Positions 1 through 9,827 of a stretch of DNA of 64,000 nucleotides are shown piece by piece. The position numbers and the translations under genes are program-made. This stretch comes from Pseudomonas vancouverensis (GTDB lineage Bacteria; Pseudomonadota; Gammaproteobacteria; Pseudomonadales; Pseudomonadaceae). The notes under the pieces are model-generated. The model was not told the origin of the DNA, made no database searches, and worked only from the letters and a program-made list of their open reading frames with translations. Each line of letters begins with the position of its first letter. The first letter of the stretch is position 1. The stretch lies in NCBI RefSeq assembly GCF_004348895.1, contig NZ_RRZK01000002.1:372001-436000 (forward strand), written 5' to 3'.

Positions 1-1
1 A

Positions 2-204
2 CAGGACATCCTGCGCCGGGTTCGGCATCGCCATCCAGGGTTCGAACAACTGCCGGTTGCCGAACAATGGCTGGTGCTTGCGCGCCTGACCGGTCAATCC
101 ACTCGCACTATCAGCCAGGCCATGATCCCACGAGCGAAACCACGACTGGCCAGCGTCGAATTCAGCCGCCAGGTTGCCCACCTGCAATCCTTGAGGAATG
201 CCCT

Positions 205-208
<4 letters not shown>
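2..208 (+). CDS. C-terminal end of a DUF4350-like protein (partial)
   Basis: The frame is open from the left edge and ends at a TGA that overlaps the moxR start codon in an ATGA arrangement, so about 68 C-terminal residues are visible. No domain can be recognised in this tail. The family suggestion comes from context: a DUF4350 gene commonly precedes moxR and DUF58 genes, which follow here as a tightly coupled operon. The ATGA overlap shows translational coupling. The start and most of the gene lie outside the window. Confidence 0.6.
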
Positions 209-1202
<994 letters not shown>

Positions 1203-1206
<4 letters not shown>

Positions 1207-2534
1207 AACCTTCGCGTTTGATGCTGATATGGCTGCTGGTCCTGCTGGCCTGCGGCATCGCACTGGGCGCCGCCCGGGCCCTGGAGTACGAGGTCTCGCC
1301 ATCTCTCAGCGCGATCAGTTGGGGCTTGTTGCTGGCGCTGTTGATCCTGGCCTTGCTCGATGCCGTGCGCCTCAAGCGCCTGCCAACTCCCCGAGTGAAA
1401 CGCCAGATGCCCGGCAGCCTGGCACTGGGTCGATGGAGCGAGGTGCAACTGAGCGTTGAACATGATTTCAGCCAACCGCTGGCTGCCCAACTGTTCGACC
1501 ACGTGCCCCCGGGCTTGAGCATCGAGCACCTGCCGCTTTCGGTAGAACTGCAACCGGGTCAACTCAGCCACGTCAGTTATCGGTTACGCCCGCTCAAGCG
1601 AGGCCATTTCACCTTCGTTCATTGCGAAGTCAGCCTGCCAAGCCCCTTCGGCCTATGGTCTGACCGACGCTTGCTCGCTGTGCCCGACAGCACCCGGGTC
1701 TACCCCGACTTCGCCCGGGTCTATGGCGGACAGTTGCAGGCTGTGGACAACTGGCTCAGCCAGATCGGCGTGCGCCAGAAACAGCGACGCGGCCTGGGCC
1801 TGGAATTCCATCAATTGCGCGAGTTTCGCGAGGGCGACAGCCTGCGTCAGATCGACTGGAAAGCCACCGCACGCCAGAGCACGCCCATCGCCCGTGAGTA
1901 CCAGGACGAACGCGACCAACAAATTGTCTTCATGCTCGACTGTGGCCGACACATGCGCAGCCAGGACGATGAACTGGCCCATTTCGACCACGCCCTCAAT
2001 GCCTGCCTGCTGCTCAGTTATGTGGCCTTGCGCCAGGGTGATGCGGTGGGCTTGAGCACCTTGGCCAGCGAGCGAGCACTCTATCTCGCCCCCGTCAAAG
2101 GCGCAGCTCATCTGAATGCTTTGCTCAACAGCGTGTACAACCTCGACAGCACCTCACGCCCGCCCGACTATGAGACTGCCGTCACCCATTTGCTTGCTCG
2201 TCAGAAGCGAAGGTCGTTGGTGATCCTGGTGACTAACCTGCGGGACGAAGACGATGAAGCGCTTCTCGCTGCGGTCAAGCGCCTGAACAACAGTCATCGG
2301 GTGCTGATCGCAAGCTTGCGCGAAGAAATTCTTTACAGCCTGAGACACAAACCAGTACAGACCTTGTCCGACGCACTGGTTTATTGCAGCGCAGTGGACT
2401 ATTTGAATGCACGGGGTGCGGTCCACGAACGGTTGAGCACGAATGGTGTGCAGGTCCTGGATGCACGACCAGGGGAACTGGGAAGCCAACTGGTTTCGCA
2501 TTACTTGAGTTTAAAGCGTAGCGGGAGTGCTTGA
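1203..2534 (+). CDS. DUF58 domain-containing membrane protein
   Basis: Protein of 443 residues with two hydrophobic segments near the N terminus and a DUF58 region in the second half, including the characteristic GLGLEFHQLREFREGD and IDWKATAR stretches and a following VWA-like fold with VFMLDCGRHM. DUF58 proteins are the usual partners of MoxR ATPases; the substrate here is unknown. The start is taken as GTG at 1203, in a GTGA overlap with the moxR stop; an in-frame ATG at 1221 is an alternative and would trim six residues. It is the last gene of the visible operon. Confidence 0.9.
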
Positions 2535-2644
2535 CCTGACTTAACAGGAGGCCGTTTTCTGAACGGACGCCATCACATGTTATCGATGACGTCGCTGGAT
2601 ATTCACAGCGTCCAAAAGTCCAAAGCGTGGGCCAGGTTCCCTGT

Positions 2645-3547
2645 TCAGCTATTGTCCTTATCCACAAGTAAAGCTGACTTGGCTGCGATCAAATTGAAAG
2701 TAACTGGCGCACTTGGCGCAGACGGATATCCTTGAAAGCCTTGAACCGCCTTGATTGTATATTTCCCCTTACCTAGATCAAGGTCGACATTCCAAAAACC
2801 GTCATACACATTAGCATTTGCTATAAGAACACCATCATCATCAGTTAGAAAAACCACACTTGCGCCGACAAGACATGAACCAGCCAACAACAATTTCCCT
2901 TCAGGCAGTTCGTCGCCATTCTGTGGCATGAGAATCTCAGGCGGTGGTGGAACAGCTACATCCGTTCGAAAGTTAGCCGCAACATATATTGATGAGATCC
3001 CTCCTAACGTTTGGTTGACATACACACTTTTGAACCCTTTTCCCCAATCACGAGCAATATGCCATGAAGAGCCGGAAACAACCGCATCACCGGAAACGCC
3101 TGTCTGGGTTTCCACATAGCTGACCTTCGCCCCCGGAATTACACCATCACCCTTGACCTCAATGATACCCTCGGGATGACTAGAGTGAGCAGGTGGTGCA
3201 GTAACTCGTAGCATGGGTAACGTTGGCGCGTCCTCCATTCGCAAAGTCCCCGATTGAGCCCAGTGGCTATAAATACTAGCAACAGACTGGTACTGAATTC
3301 TGAAATAGAAATTCTTCCCCGGAGTGGTTAGGTCAGCAGGCATATCAAAACCATGCAACATTGGCCCCCATCCCGGCGCCGTTGTTACCTTACGGATCAA
3401 CCTGCCATCAAGTTCATAAAAGTAGATATTACATTTAAAAAATGGAATAGGGATCATTGCCCCAACAGTGAAGCCTCGTCCAACCCCCCCTGAACGGGGA
3501 CTTATAGAACTCGGTGGTGGCAAAATTTCCATTCTCTCACTGATCAT
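2645..3547 (-). CDS. Hypothetical protein with tandem Ig-like beta domains
   Basis: Protein of 300 residues that I do not recognise. After a short proline-rich start it has a region with IYFYELDG and FYFRIQYQSV, then two successive roughly 85-residue units. Each starts near a proline-rich linker and shares G..GA.V, G..W and a late S.P/S...F pattern, which suggests bacterial Ig-like or carbohydrate-binding beta sandwiches. No signal peptide or membrane segment is visible. The ATG at 3547 is preferred over GTG at 3559 because GAGGG lies about seven bases before it. Base composition is clearly more AT-rich than the neighbours, and the gene separates two backbone genes, which suggests acquisition by transfer. 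Confidence 0.65.
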   Translation of the reverse strand: MISERMEILPPPSSISPRSGGVGRGFTVGAMIPIPFFKCNIYFYELDGRLIRKVTTAPGWGPMLHGFDMPADLTTPGKNFYFRIQYQSVASIYSHWAQSGTLRMEDAPTLPMLRVTAPPAHSSHPEGIIEVKGDGVIPGAKVSYVETQTGVSGDAVVSGSSWHIARDWGKGFKSVYVNQTLGGISSIYVAANFRTDVAVPPPPEILMPQNGDELPEGKLLLAGSCLVGASVVFLTDDDGVLIANANVYDGFWNVDLDLGKGKYTIKAVQGFQGYPSAPSAPVTFNLIAAKSALLVDKDNS

Positions 3548-3853
3548 GATTTCCCTCACTTTTGCGGTTCGTGGAATATTCCACGTATTACTTTTAGCAA
3601 ATAATCAACTGAGGATTAACCTGACAGAAATGACAGTTCCGATGAATGGCCATCCATGCCAAAGCAAGCAGCTCGACAGTTCGAAGCCGCTTCCAAATAA
3701 AGACATTGGAGCCAAGCTGGCATGCCCGCGTAACCACTCCGAGCAGGCGGTGATGGTGAATGACCAGAACTCATTGTTCTCAGGCCACGCAACAACAGAC
3801 TCGCTGAGTGAATTGAAACAATCTCAATCACGATTTGCGTGGCTGCCTGCCAC
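3548..3853. other. AT-richer non-coding stretch
   Basis: About 300 bases between the Ig-like gene and the PilZ gene. It holds the palindrome at 3570-3585 and otherwise no convincing gene, terminator or repeat. Short open frames on both strands have no ribosome site or protein-like composition. Composition matches the Ig-like gene more than the flanks, so it probably belongs to the same inserted segment. Confidence 0.4.
3570..3585. promoter_or_regulatory. 16-bp perfect palindrome upstream of the Ig-like gene
   Basis: The sequence CGTGGAATATTCCACG is a perfect inverted repeat ending 23 bases before the preferred ATG of the minus-strand Ig-like gene. Its size and place fit a dimeric repressor or activator site. 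No regulator gene lies next to it, so the protein that would bind is unknown. Confidence 0.35.
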
Positions 3854-4213
3854 TTACACCGAAGCCGGCAACGGCAGAAAACTGAAGTACTGGCGCAATG
3901 CCTCCACCAGTTGCCCATACTCCGGAGGCGCCCGTTGCAGGCTGAACCCGGCGTCATAGTGATGAGGGGTTGCGTCTTCATGACACCACAGGCAGCACGC
4001 GCGCAGATCAATGGCCTGCGTGCGGCCATCACTGACCGGTATCTTCAGGCGCAAATCGAAATCGGCGCCGATCATCATCGGTAATTGACTGATCAGCATC
4101 AGTCCGTCTTCGGAAACGTTGCCCAGATACCCTATGGGTTTGTCAGTGATTCCGTTGAAGACTTTCAGGAAGTACGGCAGTTGGTGACGCTCGATCCGTC
4201 GGTCGGTAAACAT
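3854..4213 (-). CDS. PilZ domain protein
   Basis: Protein of 119 residues resembling PilZ proteins, which bind cyclic di-GMP in many bacteria. Visible features are an N-terminal arginine pair in MFTDRRIERHQ, followed by the beta-rich core with GYLGNVSEDGLML (related to the D/N-x-S-x-x-G motif) and AGFSLQRAP near the end. The ATG at 4213 is chosen because the family homology begins there; the longer frame to 4348 is arginine-rich and unlike protein. The ribosome site is weak. The presence of sadC and bifA in the same window makes a c-di-GMP effector role plausible, but the target is not indicated. Confidence 0.82.
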   Translation of the reverse strand: MFTDRRIERHQLPYFLKVFNGITDKPIGYLGNVSEDGLMLISQLPMMIGADFDLRLKIPVSDGRTQAIDLRACCLWCHEDATPHHYDAGFSLQRAPPEYGQLVEALRQYFSFLPLPASV

Positions 4214-4446
4214 GAGAAATTCGCCATGCAAGGCCCTTAAGCAGAGCCGCACTACTGCTCCGGAACGGGTCTGCCTGGCAAGGTGCCCGCTCTCTCTGTT
4301 CCCGGTGCGCCAGTCCTTGCAGCGCTGAGTCTTGCCAATGCCGGTCACAGATGTTGCCCCGGATTCGAGCGGTCGGGCTGCAAATCCGGTTTCTTCGACT
4401 ATAGCTCACCCACGCCGGTGAGCCAGCCATCAGATGATAACCGCCA

Positions 4447-4830
4447 TCAGAACTGGGTCGGTTTGACCGCCGAGGCACTGCGGGTCGGGTAATGGCCCAA
4501 GCTCTCCAGGGTTTCGATCCGGGCGCGGGCGCGGTAGGCATATTCGCTCTGCGGGTACGAGGCCATGATGAACTGATAGGTCTGCACCGCGTCGACAAAC
4601 ATCTTCTGCCGCTCCAGGCACTGACCGCGCATCATCGAGACTTCCGGCCATACATAAGGGCGTGCACGGCTGTCGCGCTCGACCTTGGACAGCTCCAGCA
4701 TCACCTGCTCGCAATTGCCCCGGTCATAGGCGCTGTAGGCATTGTTCAAGTGATGGTTCATGGCCCAACGGGTGCAGCCGGTGGCACTGAGGGCACCGAC
4801 GGCAAGGGCAGCAACGAGTACGAATCGCAT
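4447..4830 (-). CDS. Small TPR-like lipoprotein
   Basis: Protein of 127 residues with a lipoprotein signal ending in the lipobox SATGC, so it is probably anchored in the outer or inner membrane. The rest is helical and resembles tetratricopeptide repeats (NNAYSAYDRGNCEQV; AVQTYQFIMASYPQSEYAYRARARIE), similar to the BamD/YbgF style of peptidoglycan-space proteins. The ATG at 4828-4830 has AGGAG about nine bases upstream; the longer frame is rejected. It is separated from the PilZ gene by about 230 bases and divergent from pyk. Function unknown. Confidence 0.82.
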   Translation of the reverse strand: MRFVLVAALAVGALSATGCTRWAMNHHLNNAYSAYDRGNCEQVMLELSKVERDSRARPYVWPEVSMMRGQCLERQKMFVDAVQTYQFIMASYPQSEYAYRARARIETLESLGHYPTRSASAVKPTQF

Positions 4831-5003
4831 GGGGAAAATCTCCTGTCTTGAACGCTGTATCGACCTGTGGGGGAAAATCTTCAGGCGTGCGCACGCAAAG
4901 TTGCAACGTTCAATAAAGAAAGTATTAAGTAGTGCAAACGAACAATGACTACAACTTCGGAGCATAGTAGCCTCACTCAGCGCTTGAACTCAGGAGTCTT
5001 TGC

Positions 5004-6455
5004 ATGTCCGTCCGTCGTACCAAAATCGTAGCCACCCTTGGCCCGGCCAGTAACTCGCCGGAAGTTCTCGAACAGCTGATCCTGGCTGGCCTGGACGTTG
5101 CCCGCCTGAACTTCTCCCACGGCACCCCGGACGAGCACAAGGCTCGCGCCAAGCTGGTGCGTGACCTGGCGGCCAAGCACGGTCGCTTCGTCGCCCTGCT
5201 GGGTGACCTGCAAGGCCCGAAAATCCGTATCGCCAAGTTCGCCAACAAGCGCATCGAGCTGAAGATCGGTGATCAATTCACCTTCTCCACCAGTCATCCG
5301 CTGACCGAAGGCAACCAGCAAGTGGTCGGCATCGACTACCCGGACCTGGTCAAGGACTGCGGCGTGGGCGACGAGCTGCTGCTCGACGACGGCCGCGTAG
5401 TGATGCGTGTCGACACCGCCACTGCCACCGAACTGAACTGCACCGTGACCATCGGCGGTCCGCTGTCGGACCATAAAGGCATCAACCGTCGCGGCGGTGG
5501 CCTGACCGCACCTGCCTTGACCGACAAGGACAAGGCGGACATCAAGCTCGCCGCGGAAATGGAAGTCGACTACCTCGCCGTGTCCTTCCCCCGTGACGCT
5601 GCCGACATGGAATACGCCCGTCAACTGCGCGACGAAGGCGGTGGTACCGCCTGGCTGGTGGCGAAGATCGAACGCGCCGAAGCCGTGGCCGACGACGAAA
5701 CCCTCGATGGCCTGATCAAGGCGTCGGACGCTGTGATGGTTGCCCGTGGCGACCTCGGCGTGGAAATCGGCGACGCCGAGCTGGTCGGTATCCAGAAGAA
5801 GATCATTCTGCACGCACGCCGCCACAACAAGGCGGTGATTGTCGCGACCCAGATGATGGAGTCGATGATCCAGAACCCGATGCCGACCCGCGCCGAAGTG
5901 TCCGACGTGGCCAACGCCGTGCTCGACTACACCGACGCCGTGATGCTGTCCGCTGAATCCGCCGCTGGTTTGTACCCGCTGGAAGCCGTGCAGGCGATGG
6001 CGCGTATCTGCGTCGGCGCCGAGAAACACCCGACCAGCAAGACCTCCAGCCACCGTATTGGCAAGGAATTCACCCGCTGCGACGAAAGCATCGCGCTGGC
6101 GACCATGTACACCGCCAACCACTTCCCGGGCGTGAAGGCGATTATCGCCCTGACTGAAAGCGGCTACACCCCGCTGATCATGTCGCGTATCCGTTCGTCG
6201 GTACCGATCTACGCGTTCACCCCGCACCGTGAAGCCCAGGCTCGTGCCGCGATGTTCCGTGGCGTGTACACCGTACCGTTCGACCCAGCTTCCCTGGCTC
6301 CGAACGAAGTCAGCCAGAAAGCCATCGACGAGCTGGTCAAGCGCGGCGTCGTGGAGAAAGGCGACTGGGTCATCCTGACCAAGGGCGACAGCTACCACAC
6401 CACCGGTGGCACCAACGGCATGAAGATCCTGCACGTGGGCGACCCGCAGGTCTGA
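5004..6455 (+). CDS. pyk: Pyruvate kinase type II
   Basis: Converts phosphoenolpyruvate and ADP to pyruvate and ATP, the last step of glycolysis or Entner-Doudoroff metabolism, in the cytosol. The 483-residue length is normal for the PykA type. Diagnostic motifs are RRTKIVATLGPAS at the N terminus, LDVARLNFSHG, the active-site stretch MVARGDLGVEI, and ATQMMESMI...PTRAEVSDVANAV.D. The ATG has CAGGAG nine bases upstream. An efficient intrinsic terminator follows. From the synteny it is the pykA orthologue; a second pyk paralogue elsewhere in the genome cannot be excluded. Confidence 0.97.
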   Translation: MSVRRTKIVATLGPASNSPEVLEQLILAGLDVARLNFSHGTPDEHKARAKLVRDLAAKHGRFVALLGDLQGPKIRIAKFANKRIELKIGDQFTFSTSHPLTEGNQQVVGIDYPDLVKDCGVGDELLLDDGRVVMRVDTATATELNCTVTIGGPLSDHKGINRRGGGLTAPALTDKDKADIKLAAEMEVDYLAVSFPRDAADMEYARQLRDEGGGTAWLVAKIERAEAVADDETLDGLIKASDAVMVARGDLGVEIGDAELVGIQKKIILHARRHNKAVIVATQMMESMIQNPMPTRAEVSDVANAVLDYTDAVMLSAESAAGLYPLEAVQAMARICVGAEKHPTSKTSSHRIGKEFTRCDESIALATMYTANHFPGVKAIIALTESGYTPLIMSRIRSSVPIYAFTPHREAQARAAMFRGVYTVPFDPASLAPNEVSQKAIDELVKRGVVEKGDWVILTKGDSYHTTGGTNGMKILHVGDPQV

Positions 6456-6473
6456 GTGACCCGCTGAAAAACG

Positions 6474-6507
6474 AAAGCCCCGCCATGTGAATGGCGGGGC
6501 TTTTTGC
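6474..6507 (+). terminator. Intrinsic terminator of pyk
   Basis: Perfect 11-bp stem AGCCCCGCCAT with a GTGA loop, 6476-6501, followed by a run of five T. It lies 20 bases after the pyk stop. Confidence 0.92.
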
Positions 6508-6567
6508 TTTCTGATCCTGAAGGTGTGTTGTCTGGTCGGGCCCTTTCGCGGGCAAGCCAGTTAAAAC

Positions 6568-7317
6568 TCAATGCCGATTGATAAACCCGGACAACGCCGC
6601 CATCGCCTCCGGCGAACGCAACCGTTGGGTAAACAAGGCGCCCTCTTCCTCGATCACCTTGCGCAGCACTTCCCGATCCGGGGCCTTCATCAACTGCTTG
6701 CTGATGCGCACCGCCTCCCTCGGCAGTGAATCGAAGCGCAAGGCCATCTCCCGCGCCCTGGCCAACGCCTCTTCGCCGCTGCCCAGCGCTTCACTGGCAA
6801 TCCCCCAGGCCGCAGCCTGTTCGCCATTGAAACCCTCTCCAAGCAACAACAATTCAGCCGCTTTGGCGTGCCCGAGCAAGCGCGGCAAAATCAGGCTGGA
6901 ACCAAACTCCGGGCATAAACCGAGGTTGACGAACGGCATGCGCAAGCGCGCATCGCGGGCCACGTAGACCAGATCGCAATGCAGCAGCATCGTTGTGCCA
7001 ATGCCGACGGCAGCCCCTGCCACCGCGGCGATCAGCGGTTTGCGGCACTCAAGCAGGTTGAGCATGAAGTGGAACACCGGGCTGTCGAGATTGCTCGGTG
7101 GCTGCTGGATAAAATCAGCAATGTCGTTGCCGGCGGTGAAACACTCGCTGGAACCTGTGATCAGCACTGCGCTGATGTCCGGGTCACTGTCGGCCTGCTT
7201 CAAGGTTTCGGCCAAATGAGAATACATCGCCCGGGTCAGGGCGTTTTTCTTGTCCGGGCGATTCAAACTCAGGGTCAGCAAACCGCGTTCACGTTCAACT
7301 CGGATGGCATCGGTCAT
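6568..7317 (-). CDS. Enoyl-CoA hydratase/isomerase family protein
   Basis: Crotonase-fold protein of 249 residues that would hydrate or isomerise an enoyl-CoA in fatty- or aromatic-acid breakdown; the exact substrate cannot be read from the sequence. Visible are RPDKKNALT, the oxyanion-hole stretch ECFTAGNDIADF, and PLIAAVAGAAVGIGTTMLLHCDLVYVA with FVNLGLCPEFGSS. The glutamate after Gly-Leu-Cys-Pro matches a catalytic acid position. The ATG at 7317 is where family homology starts; no strong ribosome site is visible, so translation may depend on the upstream reductase gene in the same direction. Confidence 0.92.
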   Translation of the reverse strand: MTDAIRVERERGLLTLSLNRPDKKNALTRAMYSHLAETLKQADSDPDISAVLITGSSECFTAGNDIADFIQQPPSNLDSPVFHFMLNLLECRKPLIAAVAGAAVGIGTTMLLHCDLVYVARDARLRMPFVNLGLCPEFGSSLILPRLLGHAKAAELLLLGEGFNGEQAAAWGIASEALGSGEEALARAREMALRFDSLPREAVRISKQLMKAPDREVLRKVIEEEGALFTQRLRSPEAMAALSGFINRH

Positions 7318-7346
7318 GGCAGGTCTCGCGTCTGGGAAGTCAGCGC

Positions 7347-8282
7347 TCAACCACGGGGCAGGAACACATCGGCCAGCAGTTGATTGCGCGGCAGTCCCGC
7401 CAGGTACAGGCGCCGGGCAAAGGCATCGACACTGTCGGGGGCTCCGCAGAGTAAGGCCAGGGTTTGCCGGGAAACAAGCCGCAGTTGCGCCAAAGCCGCA
7501 GGCAGCTCGGCCGGGGTCCACAGCTCGATGCTGAGATTCTCGCGACCGTCGGCCATGGCCTGCAGGGGCTTGGCCAGATAATGCTCATCAACATCATGGG
7601 CCAGGTGAATGACCCGGATAGCGCCCTGGTGATTGTGCCGCAACGCTTCGCGCAAGACGCCAAACAAGGGCGCCAGCCCGGTGCCCGCCGCCATCAGCCA
7701 AAGCGGTCGAATCTGCCAGTCGGGGTCGTAATGCAGGGCCCCTCCCCGCAGCTCGCCAAGACGGATCGGATCGCCGATGCGCATCTGCCTTGCCGCATCG
7801 CTGAACGCGCCAGGCTCACGACAATCGAGGTGAAACTCCAGATAGCGTTCTTCTTGCGGCAAGCTGGCGAGTGAATACGGCCGCGCCACATTGCCCGCCC
7901 ACAACACCAGATGCTGGCCGGCGCTGTAACGCAACGGGCGCTGTGGAATCACCCGCAAACGCAGGACCGTCGCGCTTAGCCAATCGACGGCGGCGATCTC
8001 GGCCGGGCGGCCATCGAGTTGCGGATCAAAGGCATGCACCTGCAAGTCTTCGACGACCTGGCACTGACACGCCAGGCGCCAGCCCTGCTCGCGCTGATCC
8101 GCACTCAAGGCATCCGGCCGGTTATCGCTCGGCTGTCCTTGCACGCATTGCACCAGGCACGCATGGCAACTGCCGGCGCGACAGCTGTAAGGCACCGACA
8201 CGCCGTTCTGATTCAGCGCATCGAGCAGGTTGCTGCCTGATGCCACCGACCATTGTCGGTCACCGACCCGCAGCTCAGGCAT
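7347..8282 (-). CDS. 2Fe-2S ferredoxin-reductase-type oxidoreductase
   Basis: Protein of 311 residues that carries electrons from NAD(P)H through FAD to a plant-type 2Fe-2S cluster. The N-terminal ferredoxin domain has Cys34, Cys39, Cys42 and Cys72 in CRAGSCHAC and LACQC. An FAD-binding domain follows, with RPYSLASLP, and then an NAD-binding domain with WLMAAGTGLAPLFGVL. The start overlaps the end of sadC by eight bases, so the two genes are probably translated from one message. The physiological partner is unknown; related reductases serve oxygenases or flavohaem-like reactions. Confidence 0.9.
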   Translation of the reverse strand: MPELRVGDRQWSVASGSNLLDALNQNGVSVPYSCRAGSCHACLVQCVQGQPSDNRPDALSADQREQGWRLACQCQVVEDLQVHAFDPQLDGRPAEIAAVDWLSATVLRLRVIPQRPLRYSAGQHLVLWAGNVARPYSLASLPQEERYLEFHLDCREPGAFSDAARQMRIGDPIRLGELRGGALHYDPDWQIRPLWLMAAGTGLAPLFGVLREALRHNHQGAIRVIHLAHDVDEHYLAKPLQAMADGRENLSIELWTPAELPAALAQLRLVSRQTLALLCGAPDSVDAFARRLYLAGLPRNQLLADVFLPRG

Positions 8283-9393
8283 CGACGTTCTCCCAGGCTG
8301 CCGCGCAACGGTTGCGACCATCACGCTTGGCGCGATAGAGCGCCTGGTCGGCCCGCTGCAAGGCATCGTCCAGGTCATCGCCCAGTTCGAGCAAAGTCAT
8401 GCCGGCCGACAGGCTGAGGTTGCGTACATTCAGGCCGACCATCTCGACATCGGTAAAGGCGATGCGCAACCGCTCACAACAGGCGGTCAGGCGCTCGGCG
8501 TCACAATCGGGCAACAACACCACGAACTCTTCACCGCCGTAACGTGCCAGTACATCACCGTCTCGCAGGCAGGCGGTGGCGACACCGGCAAAGGCCTGCA
8601 ACACCTGGTCGCCGGCGGCATGGCCGTGCACGTCGTTGATACGCTTGAAATGGTCCAGATCGATCAACGCCAGACCATGCACGACACCCAACTCCATGGC
8701 GCCCAGCTCGCGAGAGGCCAGGCGCAGGAAATGCCGGCGATTGAACAGACCTGTCAATTCGTCGGTGGCCACCAGGTCTTCCAGTTGCCGCATCATGCCG
8801 CGCAAAGTGTCCTGGTGGGCCTGCAAGGCAAATCGCCGCTGGCGCATACGATGCCGCGAAGCCTGCACATAACGGGCGTACAGAACCAGCCAGACCAGCA
8901 CGATCAGCAGCACGCAAACCTGCAAGGCCGCCATCGCCGGGTCCGCCAGTTGGAAATGGTAAGCGTCCCACAAGGTGATCGCGCTGAAGCTGAAGAACAC
9001 CAGCAGCGCACAACGGACGAAGGCGCGGCGTGATAAATGGAACAGGCCAAATAGCAGGATCAGGATGTAAAACACCAGGAATGCACCCCGGGCCTCATCC
9101 AGATTGGCAATCAGCCAGGTTTGCCAGGCCAGCCCCAGCAACACTTGCACCTCGGTCAGGCTGGGGTCGGCCAGGCGCAGGTTGAAGCCGCTGTAAAACA
9201 CCGCGAACAAGGCCGCCTGGCTGATCACCACCAGTGCGCTGCCGACGGCGACACCCGACAGGGGCTCATCGTAGTGGCCGGTAAAATACGCCAGCCACAG
9301 CAGTACAAGGGCCAGCGCATAGGTGCCGGCCGCGAGGGCAAAGCGTTTGAGCAACAGTCGCTGGATGGCGTTATGGGTCAATCGATGACTCAC
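8275..9393 (-). CDS. sadC: Membrane-bound diguanylate cyclase SadC
   Basis: Makes cyclic di-GMP from two GTP at the inner membrane. In P. aeruginosa SadC promotes attachment and opposes swarming. The N-terminal 175 residues contain about five or six hydrophobic segments, followed by a helical linker and a GGDEF domain. The active site is GGEEF (residues about 287-291), preceded at the proper distance by RDGD, an RxxD inhibitory site, so product inhibition is likely. The start is uncertain: TTG at 9396 and GTG at 9393 are adjacent and neither has a clear ribosome site. Identity rests on synteny with pyk and fumarase plus domain layout. Confidence 0.88.
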   Translation of the reverse strand: MSHRLTHNAIQRLLLKRFALAAGTYALALVLLWLAYFTGHYDEPLSGVAVGSALVVISQAALFAVFYSGFNLRLADPSLTEVQVLLGLAWQTWLIANLDEARGAFLVFYILILLFGLFHLSRRAFVRCALLVFFSFSAITLWDAYHFQLADPAMAALQVCVLLIVLVWLVLYARYVQASRHRMRQRRFALQAHQDTLRGMMRQLEDLVATDELTGLFNRRHFLRLASRELGAMELGVVHGLALIDLDHFKRINDVHGHAAGDQVLQAFAGVATACLRDGDVLARYGGEEFVVLLPDCDAERLTACCERLRIAFTDVEMVGLNVRNLSLSAGMTLLELGDDLDDALQRADQALYRAKRDGRNRCAAAWENVDA

Positions 9394-9827
9394 CAAATGA
9401 AAGGAGACTGACAGAGCGTCCTACTCTACAGGCCGTATGTCACTTTAGTGGCGCGGTTGGAAAATGACCATTCAATTTTCGACAGTCGTTAGCCGTCCTC
9501 ATCCTGTGGCGAGGGAGCTTGCTCCCGTTCGACTGCGAAGCAGTCGTTAATCGTCTATGGAGTGCAGGGTCGCTTCGCGCCCCAACGGGAGCAAGCTCCC
9601 TCGCCACAAAAGCAATACACCGCTGCTTGCCGCTTCAAACTGTGCTTATGCGACCAACGATTGACTACCGGCGGGTGTGCCCTTGAGCGAGGCGCGGTAT
9701 ACTGCCGCGCCTTTTTAGCGTCGCGCCAGCATGCCCGGCGTGCCTTGAAAGGTGCTTGCAACCGACCGATGCACCCAAGCTGCAAGCACCTTATTGAATG
9801 TTCCCGTCTTTTAGAGGAGCGCGACTC
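9394..9827. other. Intergenic region between sadC and fumarase
   Basis: About 430 bases separating divergent genes. It holds a REPIN at 9505-9608 and must carry both promoters. No gene or terminator is convincing. A GC-rich 60-base stretch just upstream of the fumarase ribosome site has short palindromes but no recognised operator. Confidence 0.5.
9505..9608. repeat. REPIN (inverted REP pair, GTGGCGAGGGAGC type)
   Basis: Two 23-base REP units, TGTGGCGAGGGAGCTTGCTC and onward at 9505-9527 and its inverted copy at 9586-9608, face each other about 60 bases apart. Each unit is itself an imperfect hairpin. REPINs are non-autonomous elements moved by RAYT transposases encoded elsewhere. Confidence 0.9.

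Noticed and set aside
3468-3959. Plus-strand open frame over the AT-rich gap
   Set aside because: It crosses the start of the Ig-like gene and the end of the PilZ gene on the opposite strand and has no ribosome site.
4977-6434. Minus-strand open frame opposite pyk
   Set aside because: Antisense shadow, no ribosome site and no family signs.
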